NCBI GenBank assembly: GCA_030446805.1
Contig: JAUJMO010000001.1
Location: forward strand, 949,241 to 1,013,240
DNA: 64,000 nucleotides
From: Caulobacteraceae bacterium
GTDB lineage: Bacteria > Pseudomonadota > Alphaproteobacteria > Caulobacterales > Caulobacteraceae
Reading direction: 5' to 3'
How positions within the stretch are numbered: the first letter of the stretch is position 1; each line of letters begins with the position of its first letter. The notes beneath the pieces are model-generated. The model ran no database searches. It was not told the origin of the DNA and saw only the letters and a program-made list of their open reading frames with translations. Of the stretch, positions 26,007 through 33,590 are shown piece by piece. A program made the position numbers and the translations under genes.

Positions 26007-27262
26007 CGCACAGCTCCTCTCGAAGGGCCGCTCCCGGCTCCGCCCGGCGCGCCGCCCCCACCGCCGCCCGCACCCGCGATCCGCACAGGCTGGTTCGGGT
26101 TCACCCGGTTCAGCCCATCGGCCACGATCCGCTCACCGGCTCGCACGCCCGACACGATCTCAACACGCCCGGTCTGCCGCGCTCCGGTCTCCACGGGCCG
26201 CCGTTGAGCGACCAGTCGAGGGCCGCCCCCCGCCCCGCGCGAACCCGCCGGGCCGCCTGGTCCGCCCTCCCCGCCGCCTGTCGCGCCCCCACCCGGAGCT
26301 ACGGCGTAGACGAAGGCCTGATCGCCCTCGAACAGCACGGCCGACTCGGGCACAGCCAGCGCCTGTCGCGCGCCCTGGACGACGCCAACGCGCAACAGCA
26401 TGCCGGGCTTGATCCGCTCGCCAGGATTGGCGAACTCGGCCCGAGCCGTCACGGCCCGGGTCGCCGGATCCACCCGGGTGTCGATCCGCGAGATCGTCCC
26501 GCGCAGGGTTCGGCCCGGAAAGGCGTCGGAGACGGCCTCCACCGGCAGCCCCGCGCGGAGGCCGCCCAGGTAGCGCTCCGGCACGGGGAAATCGACATGG
26601 ACCGAGGACAGGTCGTCCAACGTCGCGATCGCCGCGCCGGGATTGACCAACTGGCCCGGCGCCGCGTCGGACAGGCCGATGGTTCCGCCAAAGGGCGCCC
26701 GGATCAGCCGGTCCTGCGCCCGCGCCTGCACGGCCCGGAGCGTCGCCTGAGCCTCAGCCGCGGCCGCACGCCGGTTCTCCACCTCGGCTCGGGGCGCGAA
26801 CCCGCGTCGATCCAGCTGGACGTAGCGCTGCAGGTCGCGTTGCGCCTGGCCCAGCGCCGCCTGCGCTCGCGCCACGTCCGCACCCTGCTCCTCCGCCTTG
26901 AGCTCCACCAGGGTCTGCCCTTGGCGCACCCGCTGACCGCTGGTGAAAAGCACGCGTGCTATCAATTCGGTGGTGTCCGAGGTGATGGTCACCGACCGCC
27001 TCGCCTTGGCCTGCCCCAGCGCCTCCAGCCGATCCTCGAAGGTCTGCGGCTGAGGCAGGGCCACCCGCACCGTCACGGCCCGGCCTGCGCCTGCTCCACC
27101 GGCGCCCCCCGCCGGCCGGGCGGCTCCACCGGACGCGCCGGCAGGGGGCCCGCCCTGCGCCTCCGCCTCGTCCGGGGCCAGGAACAGCTTCCAAACGCCC
27201 GCGGCCGCCATCAGCAGCAGCAGGGCCAAGGCCCCAACCAGGAAGGCGTGACGACGCAGCAA
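26003..27262 (-). CDS. RND efflux periplasmic adaptor (membrane fusion protein)
   Basis: A 419-residue protein with an N-terminal membrane anchor (FLVGALALLLLMAAAGVWKL), a Gly/Ala/Pro-rich spacer, then the lipoyl half-motif ARVLFTSGQRVRQGQTLVEL, a helical hairpin with AQAALGQAQRDLQRYVQLDR, and IRAPFGGTIGLSDAAPGQLV. Beta-barrel and membrane-proximal domains follow, with another low-complexity Gly/Pro stretch near the C-terminus. It links the RND permease to an outer-membrane channel. The start is TTG 27262 with GGAG seven bases upstream. A G10/C10 run lies 18 bp upstream. Confidence 0.94.
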   Translation of the reverse strand: MLRRHAFLVGALALLLLMAAAGVWKLFLAPDEAEAQGGPPAGASGGAARPAGGAGGAGAGRAVTVRVALPQPQTFEDRLEALGQAKARRSVTITSDTTELIARVLFTSGQRVRQGQTLVELKAEEQGADVARAQAALGQAQRDLQRYVQLDRRGFAPRAEVENRRAAAAEAQATLRAVQARAQDRLIRAPFGGTIGLSDAAPGQLVNPGAAIATLDDLSSVHVDFPVPERYLGGLRAGLPVEAVSDAFPGRTLRGTISRIDTRVDPATRAVTARAEFANPGERIKPGMLLRVGVVQGARQALAVPESAVLFEGDQAFVYAVAPGGGATGGGEGGPGGPAGSRGAGGGPRLVAQRRPVETGARQTGRVEIVSGVRAGERIVADGLNRVNPNQPVRIAGAGGGGGGAPGGAGSGPSRGAVR

Positions 27263-27279
27263 ATCGGCTCCGGGCGAAC

Positions 27280-27289
27280 GGGGGGGGGG
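27280..27289 (-). repeat. Homopolymer C10 (G10 on + strand) in the RND operon leader
   Basis: Ten consecutive G on the plus strand lie 18-27 bp upstream of the TTG start of the efflux adaptor gene. Such tracts can change length by slippage and might alter promoter or leader spacing. It could also hold sequencing error. Confidence 0.75.
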
Positions 27290-27415
27290 CGAGATGGCCT
27301 TACACGTCGCAGCGCAGATAGTTCCGTCGCAACGCCCGTGACAGATGCTGACCTCGCAAGCTCCGGCAGGCCCCGTTCGCGACGGGGAACTCCGGCCAGG
27401 CTCGAGACCTCTCGG

Positions 27416-28189
27416 CTAGGCGTCGTACCCAGGCGACAGACGGTTCAAGCGGCGCAACAGCCCCGGCCAGGCCAGACCCGCCACCATGGGCATGGCGCGC
27501 GTCTGTTCCCGCACCTCCACCTGCGCCTCCTGCGAGGCCAAAAGCACGCCCTGCCGGCCCGCCGCCAGCGCCAGGCACTGCTGCCGGCAGGCCCGCTCCA
27601 GGAAGAACGCGCCGAGCCAGGCCTGCGCCGCGGTCTCCCCCAAGGCCAGAGTTCCGTGGTTGCGCAGCAGCATCACCCGCCTGTCCCCGAGATCACGGAC
27701 GATCCGCTCTCGCTCCTCCAGGTTGACCGCGATACCTTCGTAGTCGTGGTAGGCCAGCCCGGGGAGCGCGATCAACGCATGCTGCGTCAGCGGCAGCAGG
27801 CCTTCCGAATGGGCCGACACCGCCACGCCGGCGTCGGTATGCAGGTGGATGACGTAGTGCGCATCCGCCCGCGCCAAGTGAACCGCCGAGTGGATGGTGA
27901 ACCCCGCCGGATTCACAAAGCTGGAGGTCTTCTGGGCGACCGTGCCCTCCGAATCCACCTTGACCAGCGCCGAGGCCGTCATCTCGTCGAAGAAGAAGCC
28001 GTACGGGTTGATGAGGAAGTGCTCCGTGCCCGGCACCCGCGCGGACAGATGAGTGAAGATCATGTCGTCCCACCCTTCCAGCGCCACCAGGCGATAGAGC
28101 GCTGCGAGGTCGACCCTAGCCTGCCATTCCTCCGGACTCACCTGCCCCTTCAAGCTCGCAAAAGGCGCCTGCGTCGTACCGTCGGCCAT
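27416..28189 (-). CDS. Class II aldolase/adducin family protein
   Basis: The 257-residue protein has the class II aldolase layout: IFTHLSARVPGTEHFLINPY, the metal-binding HLHTDAGVAVSAH, and a third His in LLRNHGTLALGE. Enzymes of this kind cleave or dehydrate sugar phosphates and other hydroxy-carbonyl compounds using zinc; this longer branch is often seen in alphaproteobacteria without a known substrate. The start has GGAG and AAGGA upstream. It precedes the RND operon on the same strand but is 153 bp away and probably separate. Confidence 0.88.
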   Translation of the reverse strand: MADGTTQAPFASLKGQVSPEEWQARVDLAALYRLVALEGWDDMIFTHLSARVPGTEHFLINPYGFFFDEMTASALVKVDSEGTVAQKTSSFVNPAGFTIHSAVHLARADAHYVIHLHTDAGVAVSAHSEGLLPLTQHALIALPGLAYHDYEGIAVNLEERERIVRDLGDRRVMLLRNHGTLALGETAAQAWLGAFFLERACRQQCLALAAGRQGVLLASQEAQVEVREQTRAMPMVAGLAWPGLLRRLNRLSPGYDA

Positions 28190-28277
28190 GTCCTTCTCCT
28201 TGGCTTCGCCGAGACCGGGCGAGCTCCCGACCCATCCGCCCGCTCAGCCCCGAGGCCAGCATGCCTGCGACTCAAAC

Positions 28278-29753
28278 CTAGGCCCCGCCCGTCCGCCCCA
28301 CAACGCGTCCCACCGCCTCCAGCCAGCGTGCTCGCAAATCCGCCCGGGCTTCCGCCGCCATCCGGGGCTCGAACCGTTCCGCATCCGGCCGAAGCCGCGC
28401 GGCGGCCTCTACGTCCCACAACCCGGCCCCGACCCCGGCGAACATGGCCGCCCCCAGCGCCGTCGCCTCTTGGTAGTCGGCCCGCTCCACGGCGAAGCCC
28501 GTCAGATCGGCCAGCCGCTGCGCGAAGCCGCGGCTGGCCGCCATGCCCCCATCGATCCGGAGCGCGCCCAGCTCCGGCACGTCCCGCCCCATAGCCTCCA
28601 GCAGATCGCCCATCTGGTGCGCGGCCGAATCGATCGCGGCGGCCGCGATCTCCGCCGGGCCGCTGTCACGCGTCAGCCCGAACAGCGCGCCGCGGGCTTC
28701 GCTGTCCCACCAAGGCGCGCCCAGCCCCGTGAACGCCGGCAGGAGCATCACTGCGTGATCGGACCGCGCTCCCCCCGCCAAGCGCTCCACCGCCGCCGGC
28801 CCCTCCAACCCCAGCAGCTCGCCGGCCCACTGCACGGCCGCGCCCGCGTTGAACACCGATCCCTCCACGCAGAAGCGGGTCTGTCCCCCGACCCGGGCCG
28901 CCGCGCTGGTCAGCAGCCCCGCCCCGGAGCGCACCACCCGCTCGCCCGTGTGAAGCAGCACGAAAGCGCCCGTCCCGAACGTCGCCTTGAGACCGCCGGG
29001 CGCCACGCAGCCTTGTCCCATCAACGCCGCCTGCTGGTCGCCCGCCACACTCCGGATCGCGAGCCGCCGCCCGGCCAGCTCCGTCCAGCCGTAGTCGCCC
29101 GCCGTGTCCCGAACCTCCGGCAGCAAGGCCTCCGGCACGGCGAACAGGCGACACAACTCCGGGTCCCACCGCCCTGCCTCGAGGTCGAACAACAAGGTCC
29201 GTGAGGCGTTGGTCGCGTCCGTGGCATGCACCCGGCCTTCGGTCAGCCGCCAGACCAGCCAGCTATCCACCGTTCCGCAGAGCAGCCGTCCGGCCTCCGC
29301 GGCGGCTCGTGCGCCTTCCGTCCGGTCCAGCAGCCAAGCCCACTTAGTCGCGCTAAAGTAGGGATCGAGCCAAAGCCCCGTTTTTCGTCTGATCTCAGGC
29401 TCATAGCCCTCCCCCTTGTACCGATTGCAGGCCGGGCCCGTGCGCCGGTCCTGCCACACGATCGCGGGCGCGACCGCCCGTCCGGTGGTCCGGTCCCACA
29501 GCACCGCCGTCTCCCGCTGGTTGGCCACGCCCAGGGCCGCCACCGTTCGATCCGCCCGCGCCAGCGCCTCCCACAGCACCGCCAGGCTGTCGGTGAAGAT
29601 CACCTCCGGGTCGTGCTCCACCCAGCCGTCGGCCGGATAGCTCTGCGCCAGGGGTCGGGAGGCGGTCGCCCGCTCCCGCCCGTCGACCTCGAACAGCACC
29701 GCCCGCGTGCTTGTCGTGCCCTGGTCCAGCGCCAGCAGATGCGGTTCATTCAT
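28278..29753 (-). CDS. glpK: Glycerol kinase
   Basis: The 491-residue FGGY-family kinase phosphorylates glycerol to glycerol 3-phosphate. MNEPHLLALDQGTTSTRAVL is the N-terminal phosphate-binding region, and ATDATNASRTLLFD, ALMGQGCVAPGGLKATFGTG and LRIDGGMAASRGFAQRLADL are FGGY signatures. ATG 29753 is chosen over the in-frame ATG at 29819, because the family starts here and a GGAGGG site precedes it. The neighbours are not glycerol genes; no glpD or glpF is in the window. Confidence 0.95.
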   Translation of the reverse strand: MNEPHLLALDQGTTSTRAVLFEVDGRERATASRPLAQSYPADGWVEHDPEVIFTDSLAVLWEALARADRTVAALGVANQRETAVLWDRTTGRAVAPAIVWQDRRTGPACNRYKGEGYEPEIRRKTGLWLDPYFSATKWAWLLDRTEGARAAAEAGRLLCGTVDSWLVWRLTEGRVHATDATNASRTLLFDLEAGRWDPELCRLFAVPEALLPEVRDTAGDYGWTELAGRRLAIRSVAGDQQAALMGQGCVAPGGLKATFGTGAFVLLHTGERVVRSGAGLLTSAAARVGGQTRFCVEGSVFNAGAAVQWAGELLGLEGPAAVERLAGGARSDHAVMLLPAFTGLGAPWWDSEARGALFGLTRDSGPAEIAAAAIDSAAHQMGDLLEAMGRDVPELGALRIDGGMAASRGFAQRLADLTGFAVERADYQEATALGAAMFAGVGAGLWDVEAAARLRPDAERFEPRMAAEARADLRARWLEAVGRVVGRTGGA

Positions 29754-29817
29754 GCCATCACCCTCCCCCCGCGCGAACGGCTTTGACAACACTCCGCGCG
29801 TGTCCGACATCGGCTTC

Positions 29818-30795
29818 ATGTCCGACCTTTTCGGTCACGACCTGCAGGACGAAGTCGCCGTCAGCCGCTGGGCCTTCGCCCTGCCCGCCGACGAACGCGA
29901 CCGGCTGCTGCTGGCCACGGCCAGCGTGCTTGCCTCCGAGGACCTCCGCGCCCGCCCCCGCGCCGCCGCGCTGCTGGAGGCTCTCCTTCCGGCGCTGGCG
30001 CGCGACGCCGACCCTCACACGCGCCGAGAGCTCGCCCACCGCCTGTGCCGCGCGTCCTGGGCGCCCGAGGCCCTGCTGCTCGAACTGGCTTTCGACTCCC
30101 GCCTGGACGTTGCAGCGGCGGTGGCCCGCGCTCCCGCCCTGTCGGAGCCATCCCTGCTGCGCCTGGCCGAGGAGGCGGGCCCCGAAACCCTTTCGGCGCT
30201 GGCCCGCCGGCCCACGCTTCCGCCGGCGGTGCTCGATCACCTGATCGGGGCCGCCGCGCGCCTACCCGCGCTTCGCGACCCGCTCGCCCGTCGCCCGGAT
30301 CTGTCGCGGGAAGCGGCCTCCCGCCTGCACCGCTTGGCCGGTCCCGAACTCACGGCCACGCTCGCCGCGCGGTTCGACTTGCCGGCCGCGGCGCCCGGCC
30401 CGGAGCTCGCGGACGCGGACGCCCACCTCGTGGACAAGCTCCAGCGCGCCGGCCGCCTCACTCCCGACTACGCCCTCAATGCGCTCCGGCGCGGCCGCCC
30501 CGGCGTGTTTGGTCAGGCCGTCGCCCGGCTGGCCGATCTGGCCCCGTCCACCGTGGCGGAAGCGCTGCGGGAGGACGCCCCCGCCGAACTGGCCCTGGTA
30601 TGCGCCGCAGCGGCGATGGATCGCGCCGCCTTTCCCACGGTCTTGTGCGAGGTCCGCGCGCTCCGTGGCCTTGCCTTCGACCGCTCCCCCCTCAGTCCTG
30701 ATGTTCGCGCCGCCTTCGACCGCTCGCCAGCGGAGGCAGCCAGCCTGGTGCGCGCCGCCTCCGGCCGCCGCTCTGTACGCTGGACTCCCGCTTGA
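29818..30795 (+). CDS. DUF2336 domain protein
   Basis: About 325 residues from ATG 29818 (a GTG at 29800 is possible), diverging from glpK across 64 bp. The sequence is built of short Leu/Ala-rich helical repeats such as [20 protein letters not shown] and [20 protein letters not shown], matching the alphaproteobacterial DUF2336 family, which has a HEAT-like look and no known activity. Its stop overlaps the NAD kinase TTG start (TTGA), so the two are translated together. Confidence 0.82.
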   Translation: MSDLFGHDLQDEVAVSRWAFALPADERDRLLLATASVLASEDLRARPRAAALLEALLPALARDADPHTRRELAHRLCRASWAPEALLLELAFDSRLDVAAAVARAPALSEPSLLRLAEEAGPETLSALARRPTLPPAVLDHLIGAAARLPALRDPLARRPDLSREAASRLHRLAGPELTATLAARFDLPAAAPGPELADADAHLVDKLQRAGRLTPDYALNALRRGRPGVFGQAVARLADLAPSTVAEALREDAPAELALVCAAAAMDRAAFPTVLCEVRALRGLAFDRSPLSPDVRAAFDRSPAEAASLVRAASGRRSVRWTPA

Positions 30796-31553
30796 CCCGT
30801 TTCGCCTTTACGGCCAGCGACCGTCCTGAAGCCCAGGACGCGCGGCGCCGGCTGCAGATGCTCTACGGCGACGTCTCCGAAGACGAGGCGGACGTGGTGG
30901 TGGCCCTGGGCGGCGACGGCTTCATGCTCGAGGTGCTGCATCGCCACCTGGGCTCCGGCGTGCCGATCTACGGCATGAACCGCGGCTCGCTGGGCTTCCT
31001 CATGAACGACTATGCGGAAGACGACCTGCCCGCCCGGATCGCCGCAGCGGAACGCGCCGCCATCCACCCGCTGGTCATGAACGCCACGGACATGCACGGC
31101 GAGCACGCCCGCGGCCTGGCCATCAACGAGGTCTCGCTGCTGCGCCAGACCCGTCAGGCCGCCAAGCTCCGCATTCGCATCGACGACAAACTCCGAATGC
31201 CCGAATTGGTCTGCGACGGCGCCCTGGTCGCCACCCCGGCCGGGTCCACCGCCTACAACTTCTCCGCCCACGGCCCCATCGTGCCCCTGTCCGCCGAGGT
31301 TCTGGCCCTGACGCCCATCAGCGCCTTCCGCCCCCGCCGCTGGCGCGGCGCGCTGCTGCCCCACGCCGCCCGCGTCACCTTCGAGGTGCTGGAGCCCGAC
31401 AAGCGCCGCGTCAGCGCCACCGCCGACAGCGTCGAGGTTCGCGACGTGCTCGAAGTCCAGGTCTGCGAAGACCGCACCACGGAACTGCACATGCTGTTCG
31501 ACGCCGGTCGCGGGCTCGACGAGCGGGTCCTGGCCGAACAATTCTCGGCCTGA
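30792..31553 (+). CDS. nadK: NAD kinase
   Basis: The 253-residue enzyme phosphorylates NAD to NADP. The signatures are [16 protein letters not shown] (GGDG), the substrate-binding [10 protein letters not shown], and [20 protein letters not shown]. Length is typical for the short alphaproteobacterial form. The TTG start at 30792 overlaps the DUF2336 stop. It is about 17 kb from the nadABC operon. A hairpin starts right at its stop. Confidence 0.96.
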   Translation: MTRFAFTASDRPEAQDARRRLQMLYGDVSEDEADVVVALGGDGFMLEVLHRHLGSGVPIYGMNRGSLGFLMNDYAEDDLPARIAAAERAAIHPLVMNATDMHGEHARGLAINEVSLLRQTRQAAKLRIRIDDKLRMPELVCDGALVATPAGSTAYNFSAHGPIVPLSAEVLALTPISAFRPRRWRGALLPHAARVTFEVLEPDKRRVSATADSVEVRDVLEVQVCEDRTTELHMLFDAGRGLDERVLAEQFSA

Positions 31554-31572
31554 ACGGCGTCGCGCCGTTTCA
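31551..31572 (+). terminator. Hairpin at nadK stop codon
   Basis: AACGGCG-TCG-CGCCGTT is a perfect 7-bp stem beginning in the TGA stop, followed by TCAGAGC. The T run is short, so termination strength is uncertain. Confidence 0.45.
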
Positions 31573-31658
31573 GAGCAGAGGGGAGTCTCCCACCGGGCCT
31601 CACACCCTCTCTTAAGCTCCAGGCGGCACAATGCCCGCGAACTCCGGAGCCTTCCCCG

Positions 31659-32135
31659 ATGCTCGCAAACCGCGGCGCCGTCTTCACCGTCCCCAATGCG
31701 CTCAGAGCCAAGGTCGGCGGCGGCGCCGCGCTGAACGCCGACGCCGTGGCCAAGGCCGAGGAGGCGCTCAAGGCCCTGTCGGCCAACTTCGCCCAATGGC
31801 TAAGCGACGAGATCATCCGTCTGGAGGGGGCTCGCACCGCTGTCCGCGAGCAGGGCCGCACCCCCGCCGCCACCGAAACCCTTTACTTGCGGGCCCACGA
31901 CCTCAAAGGCCTGGGCGCAACCTACGAATATCCCCTGGTGGGCCGCATCGCCGGCTCGCTTTGCAAGCTCCTGGAGGAGCCCGCCAAGCGCCCCGCCGTC
32001 CCCCAGGTCCTGATCGACGCTCACGTGGACGCCATCCGGCTGTGCGTGCGCACGGAAATGCGCGAGGAGGACCACCCCGCCGGCGCCTTGCTCCTGGCCG
32101 AACTCGAGTCGCGCACCACCGCCCACAACGCCTGA
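31659..32135 (+). CDS. Orphan histidine phosphotransfer (Hpt) protein
   Basis: A 158-residue helical protein whose sequence LYLRAHDLKGLGATYEYPLV carries the Hpt motif H-x-L-K-G; the phosphorylated residue would be His 80. The following GRIAGSLCKLLEEPAKRP completes a four-helix Hpt bundle. Such proteins pass phosphate between hybrid histidine kinases and response regulators. No kinase or receiver gene is near, so partners are unknown. In Caulobacter, ShpA acts in the ShkA-TacA pathway as an Hpt protein; whether this is its counterpart cannot be told from here. Confidence 0.82.
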   Translation: MLANRGAVFTVPNALRAKVGGGAALNADAVAKAEEALKALSANFAQWLSDEIIRLEGARTAVREQGRTPAATETLYLRAHDLKGLGATYEYPLVGRIAGSLCKLLEEPAKRPAVPQVLIDAHVDAIRLCVRTEMREEDHPAGALLLAELESRTTAHNA

Positions 32136-32364
32136 CGGCTCAGAGTCCTCCCTTCGCGGGAGAGGAGCCGTGAAGGGCCGGGAGTCACCCCCCTTCTGAC
32201 CCGTCCGCGCTCGACTTACTCCCCCCCCTCCGGCGAATGCCGGATCCGCCCGCAGAGGCGCCCCTCTTCGGACCAAGGGCCCGTCCCCGTCCATGAACCC
32301 CCGGCTTCGTCGGGGAGATCGGGAAGGATGGGCGCTCACCGCCCACCTCTCACCCTGCCCGCTC

Positions 32365-32381
32365 TTGCGAGCCATTCGCAA
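32365..32381 (+). promoter_or_regulatory. Candidate Fur box upstream of the iron importer
   Basis: TTGCGA-GCCAT-TCGCAA is a perfect 6-5-6 inverted repeat ending 18 bp before the lipoprotein start. It resembles alphaproteobacterial Fur sites of the TTGCGAATCATTCGCAA kind. The position suits iron-dependent repression. The rest of the gap 32136-32364 holds two short GC hairpins (near 32146-32164 and 32298-32314) and no gene that I can support. Confidence 0.6.
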
Positions 32382-32399
32382 CTATGTCACGAGCGGCTC

Positions 32400-33461
32400 A
32401 TGCGATCTCGCCCTGTCCTCACCGTCCTCGCCGCCGTTCTCAGCCTGCTCGCCGCCTGCGAGCGCCGCCCGGACGGGACCGCCCAGGGCGCCGAGGCCTC
32501 CAGCGGCCAACTCAACATCTACACCGCGCGCCACTACGACGCCGACCAGCAGCTCTACGCCGGCTTCAAGGAAGCCACCGGGATCGAGGTCCGCACCATC
32601 GACGGCAACGCCGCCCAACTTGTCGAGCGCATGAAGGCCGAAGGTCCCGCCAGCCCCGCCGATGTGGTGCTCATGGCCGACGCGGGCGCCCTGTGGCGCG
32701 CCGAGGACGCCGGGCTGCTCCAGCCGACCCAGTCCGCCGTTCTCAGCGAACGCATCCCGGCCAACCTGCGCGATCCCGCCGGACGCTGGTTCGGCTTCGC
32801 CCGCCGCGCCCGCGTGCTGGTATTCAGCAAGGCCGCGGCGCCGCCCAATGGCCAAGCCGCCTATGCCGACCTGGCGGACCCGCGTTTTCGCGGCCGCGTC
32901 TGCGTCCGCAGTTCAGACAACGTCTACAACCTCTCCACCCTGGCCGCGCTCACCGAACTGTGGAGCCGGGACCGCGCCTCCGCCTGGGCTCGTGGCGTGG
33001 TGGCCAACATGGCTCGCCCGCCGCAAGGGGGAGACATCGACCAGATCCGGGCTGTGGCCGCGGGTCAATGCGACGTGGCGCTGGCCAACAGCTATTACTG
33101 GATCCGCCTCGCGCGCTCGCAGAACCCGGCCGACAAGGCGGCGGCGGACCGCACGGTCATGGTCTTTCCGGAACAGGCGGACGGAGCTCCGGGCGCCCTG
33201 GTCAACATCTCCGGCGGAGGCGTGGCCGCCAACGCCCCCAACCGGGCCAACGCGGTTCGTTTCCTCGAGTACCTGACCTCGGCCGAAGCCCAGGCCATCC
33301 TGGCCGAGGCCAACAACGAATACCCCGCCGTCCAGGGCGCGGAGACGCCGCAGGCCCTGCGCCCCTATGCCGACTTCCGCCCGGCCGCACTCCCGGTGGC
33401 CGTTTACGGCCGCCGTCAGGCCGAGGCCCAGGCCCTGTTCGACGAAGCGGGCTGGCGGTGA
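32400..33461 (+). CDS. fbpA: Ferric iron ABC transporter, substrate-binding lipoprotein
   Basis: A 353-residue protein with a lipoprotein signal (MRSRPVLTVLAAVLSLLAAC). The mature part begins a type-II binding-protein fold with LNIYTARHYDADQQLYAGF, characteristic of FbpA/FutA ferric-binding proteins. The tyrosine pair Y232-Y233 in NSYYWIRLARS matches the iron-ligand tyrosines of the family, and VNISGGGVAANAPNRANAVR is also conserved. ATG 32400 is chosen because it begins the signal peptide. It is followed by permease and ATPase genes. Confidence 0.92.
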   Translation: MRSRPVLTVLAAVLSLLAACERRPDGTAQGAEASSGQLNIYTARHYDADQQLYAGFKEATGIEVRTIDGNAAQLVERMKAEGPASPADVVLMADAGALWRAEDAGLLQPTQSAVLSERIPANLRDPAGRWFGFARRARVLVFSKAAAPPNGQAAYADLADPRFRGRVCVRSSDNVYNLSTLAALTELWSRDRASAWARGVVANMARPPQGGDIDQIRAVAAGQCDVALANSYYWIRLARSQNPADKAAADRTVMVFPEQADGAPGALVNISGGGVAANAPNRANAVRFLEYLTSAEAQAILAEANNEYPAVQGAETPQALRPYADFRPAALPVAVYGRRQAEAQALFDEAGWR

Positions 33462-33467
33462 CATCCC

Positions 33468-33576
33468 ACCCTCGTCCTTCGACAAGCTCAGGATGAGGGT
33501 TTCAGCCGTGGCGATCGGCTTTCTGGCCTCTAGCGACCCTCCAACCGCCCTCATGTTGAGCTGGTCGAGGCACGAA
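33468..33576. repeat. Pair of inverted intergenic repeat copies
   Basis: Copy 1 (33468-33500) contains CCTTCGACAAGCTCAGGATG; copy 2 (33548-33576) is a diverged reverse copy containing TCATGTTGAGCTGGTCGAGG. Each resembles a short repeat scattered between genes in many Caulobacterales and sphingomonad genomes. Together they could fold into a long hairpin in the mRNA between fbpA and the permease gene. Confidence 0.75.
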
Positions 33577-33590
33577 TGCGGGCCACGCCC

